Shown: positions 41,851-43,123 of the stretch, in pieces | Layout of the letters: each line of letters starts with the position of its first letter | Numbering within the stretch: position 1 is the first letter of the stretch | From: Candidatus Zhuqueibacterota bacterium 4484_87 | Lineage (GTDB): Bacteria > Zhuqueibacterota > Zhuqueibacteria > Thermofontimicrobiales > Thermofontimicrobiaceae | Direction: 5' to 3' | Length of the DNA stretch: 43,123 nt | Assembly (NCBI GenBank): GCA_002085355.1 | Contig: NATN01000001.1 | Coordinates: forward strand, 9,628 to 52,750 | Made by a program: the position numbers and the translations under genes | The notes under the pieces: model-generated | Seen by the model: the letters and a program-made list of their open reading frames with translations, nothing else | Told to the model about the DNA's origin: nothing | Database searches by the model: none

Positions 41851-42990
41851 TCAATAATCACACCAGCGGAAGTATTCGTCCCACATTGCCATGTAATTGT
41901 CGTAGTTGCTACCTACGGCGACAGAATGGCTGATGCCCAAAATGAATCTTCCACCGGACTTGGCGCATTTCATGGAACGGCGGACGTCGTTGCGAACGTC
42001 TTCGGGTGTGCCGCTTTGAATATTTTCCAGATTCACGCCGCCCCAAAGCGTGATTTTGTCGCCGTAGCTTTGCTTGAGCTCGCAAATGTCCATGCCAGCC
42101 GAGGCTTGAATCGACTGGTAAGCGTCGTAGCCGATTTCAATGAACATGTCCATTAACGGCATCACATTGCCGCAACAGTGCTTGAGAATTTTGATGCCAA
42201 AATTGTCGTGCAGGTTTTTGGCCCGGGCTTTATTTGGTTCAAGAAAAAAGTCTCGAAACATTTTGGGGCTAATGAGAGGCCCGGATTGAAAACCAAAATC
42301 TGCACCCCAGAGAATTCCGTCAGCATCGGGATGAATGTAATATTTGTCCGCGGCATTCTGTTGTTTGACCAGATAGTCAGCCGCCGCTTTGACGACATCC
42401 GGGTTTTCCATCAATTCCATTAATCCGCGTTCCATGCCTCCGAGCATAACAATGCCCACTTCGCCGCTGTCCGGGCTGCAGATGAATTTTTTATCTTTGA
42501 ATTTTTCAATCACGCGCTCCACAATACCCCAGGAACGCGAATCAGGTCGGGGGATCTCAGGCTCGCGTTCAAATTCCTCGCGCGTGAAAATTTTCTGTTC
42601 CATTACTGGATCTTTAATGCAAGTGATGTCTGCTGTGATGGGTGAGTATTTGTAGATTCTGCCGTATTTATCCTCCCAGGTGTTGTCGTCTATTCTTTTG
42701 GGCGGCGGATCGTTAATTTCCGGCGGAATGTACCAGGTCGCCATGGGGAAAGTGATGATGTCCAGTTCCAATTTTTCGTGCAATTCGATGTGGTCGCGCT
42801 CGTAACTTTCTGCCACTTCGTCATGTCTGCCTTCCCAGAAAGCGATCTGGGATTTGGCTTTGGCGCGCAAATAGGTCTCGTGCCCCAATATTTTTTCCAC
42901 AGTGTCAAAGTCAACAGCGAATTCCGCGATAGGGACGCGGTCCGGAATTTCGCCGTTCAAAGTTGCCAATACGCGTTGTTTTGAGGTCAT
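41851..42990 (-). CDS. Uroporphyrinogen decarboxylase (URO-D) family protein
   Basis: The 379-residue protein has the URO-D/methyltransferase TIM-barrel. It starts TSKQRVLATLNGEIPDRVP, typical of non-heme members, and carries His271-Cys272-Cys273-Gly274 in LKHCCGNVMPLMDMFIEIG. The His/Cys cluster suggests zinc binding as in corrinoid-dependent methyltransferases, not true HemE. GYDAYQSIQ and LWGGVNLE follow. It is beside rhaA and a nitroreductase, which hints at catabolism, but the reaction is unknown. HemE itself is less likely because its N-terminal substrate-binding pattern is missing. Confidence 0.85.
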   Translation of the reverse strand: MTSKQRVLATLNGEIPDRVPIAEFAVDFDTVEKILGHETYLRAKAKSQIAFWEGRHDEVAESYERDHIELHEKLELDIITFPMATWYIPPEINDPPPKRIDDNTWEDKYGRIYKYSPITADITCIKDPVMEQKIFTREEFEREPEIPRPDSRSWGIVERVIEKFKDKKFICSPDSGEVGIVMLGGMERGLMELMENPDVVKAAADYLVKQQNAADKYYIHPDADGILWGADFGFQSGPLISPKMFRDFFLEPNKARAKNLHDNFGIKILKHCCGNVMPLMDMFIEIGYDAYQSIQASAGMDICELKQSYGDKITLWGGVNLENIQSGTPEDVRNDVRRSMKCAKSGGRFILGISHSVAVGSNYDNYMAMWDEYFRWCDY

Positions 42991-43033
42991 TTTTTATTTC
43001 CTAATTTTTTTGAGCCCAAAAGCCTTTTGAAAC

Positions 43034-43069
43034 CACAAAGGTCTCAAAGTAGGCGCAAAGGGCACAAAG
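43034..43069 (+). repeat. Short degenerate CACAAAG direct repeats
   Basis: Four units, CACAAAG, CTCAAAG, CGCAAAG and CACAAAG, begin at 43034, 43043, 43054 and 43063, spaced 9-11 bases. They sit upstream of the URO-D-like gene at the right edge. Similar CACAAAG-rich intergenic stretches are common in many bacterial genomes; no function is visible. Confidence 0.5.
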
Positions 43070-43123
43070 AATATCTCATTGAAAATAAATAAGTTAAACT
43101 CATAGGAATTCTTCGTGATTTTC

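Noticed and set aside
1..43123. CRISPR arrays, tRNA, rRNA, insertion sequences or prophage genes
   Set aside because: I saw no regular spacer-repeat array, no cloverleaf in any gap, and no transposase, integrase or phage structural product.

Overview
The window reads as a chromosomal segment of a diderm (Gram-negative) bacterium of moderate GC content. The diderm evidence is a TolC-like outer-membrane efflux domain, lipoproteins with lipoboxes, ExbB/ExbD/TonB-type energisation, an outer-membrane barrel and System I cytochrome c maturation genes. The mixture of a class II HMG-CoA reductase mevalonate pathway, TPR-rich envelope operons, a DUF4097 protein behind an ECF sigma factor, and URO-D-family enzymes beside sugar genes recalls Calditrichota/KSB1-like members of the FCB group. 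That placement is inference from gene content only; no rRNA gene is present.

Layout. (1) 1-1896, minus: ccmF (cut by the window edge) and ccmE, cytochrome c maturation. (2) 2010-3147, minus: serS, broken by an internal frameshifting deletion. (3) 3242-7480, minus: surface polysaccharide genes, namely a polyprenyl-phosphate sugar-1-phosphate transferase, a WbpA-like UDP-sugar dehydrogenase and RfbB. (4) 7788-13671, plus: an NhaC antiporter, then a compact mevalonate cluster of mvaD, mvaK2 and an HMG-CoA reductase fused to mevalonate kinase. (5) 13729-20513: a glucuronyl C5-epimerase-like lipoprotein (plus) converging on a minus-strand operon of GT4, Gfo/Idh/MocA oxidoreductase, DegT aminotransferase, GT2 and a polysaccharide-deacetylase lipoprotein. 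(6) 20802-29731, minus: an eight-gene operon encoding an outer-membrane barrel, two TPR proteins, a small exported protein, ExbB, two ExbD and an FHA-like/TonB-like protein, closed by a terminator. (7) 29732-30550: a long AT-rich divergent intergenic region with three palindromes. (8) 30551-33429, plus: ECF sigma factor, anti-sigma factor with HEAT repeats, DUF4097 repeat protein. (9) 33488-39640, minus: TetR regulator, a TolC-adaptor fusion and an RND pump. (10) 39930-42990, minus: L-rhamnose isomerase, a nitroreductase and a URO-D-family protein.

How the genes fit together. The polysaccharide genes could supply dTDP-4-keto-6-deoxyglucose and a 3-amino-uronic acid nucleotide sugar, start a repeat unit on a polyprenyl carrier (isoprenoid made through the mevalonate genes), and trim the polymer with envelope lipoproteins that resemble glucuronyl epimerase and N-deacetylase. 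The ExbB/ExbD/ExbD plus FHA-TonB plus TPR plus barrel operon looks like a proton-driven trans-envelope machine with the architecture of the myxobacterial Agl-Glt apparatus. It is the strongest candidate for a little-described system here.

Two junctions need caution. serS has lost about 47 codons with a frameshift, and the TolC and adaptor genes of the RND pump are joined in frame at a former lipobox. Both look like deletions of modest size, and either could be an assembly artefact.
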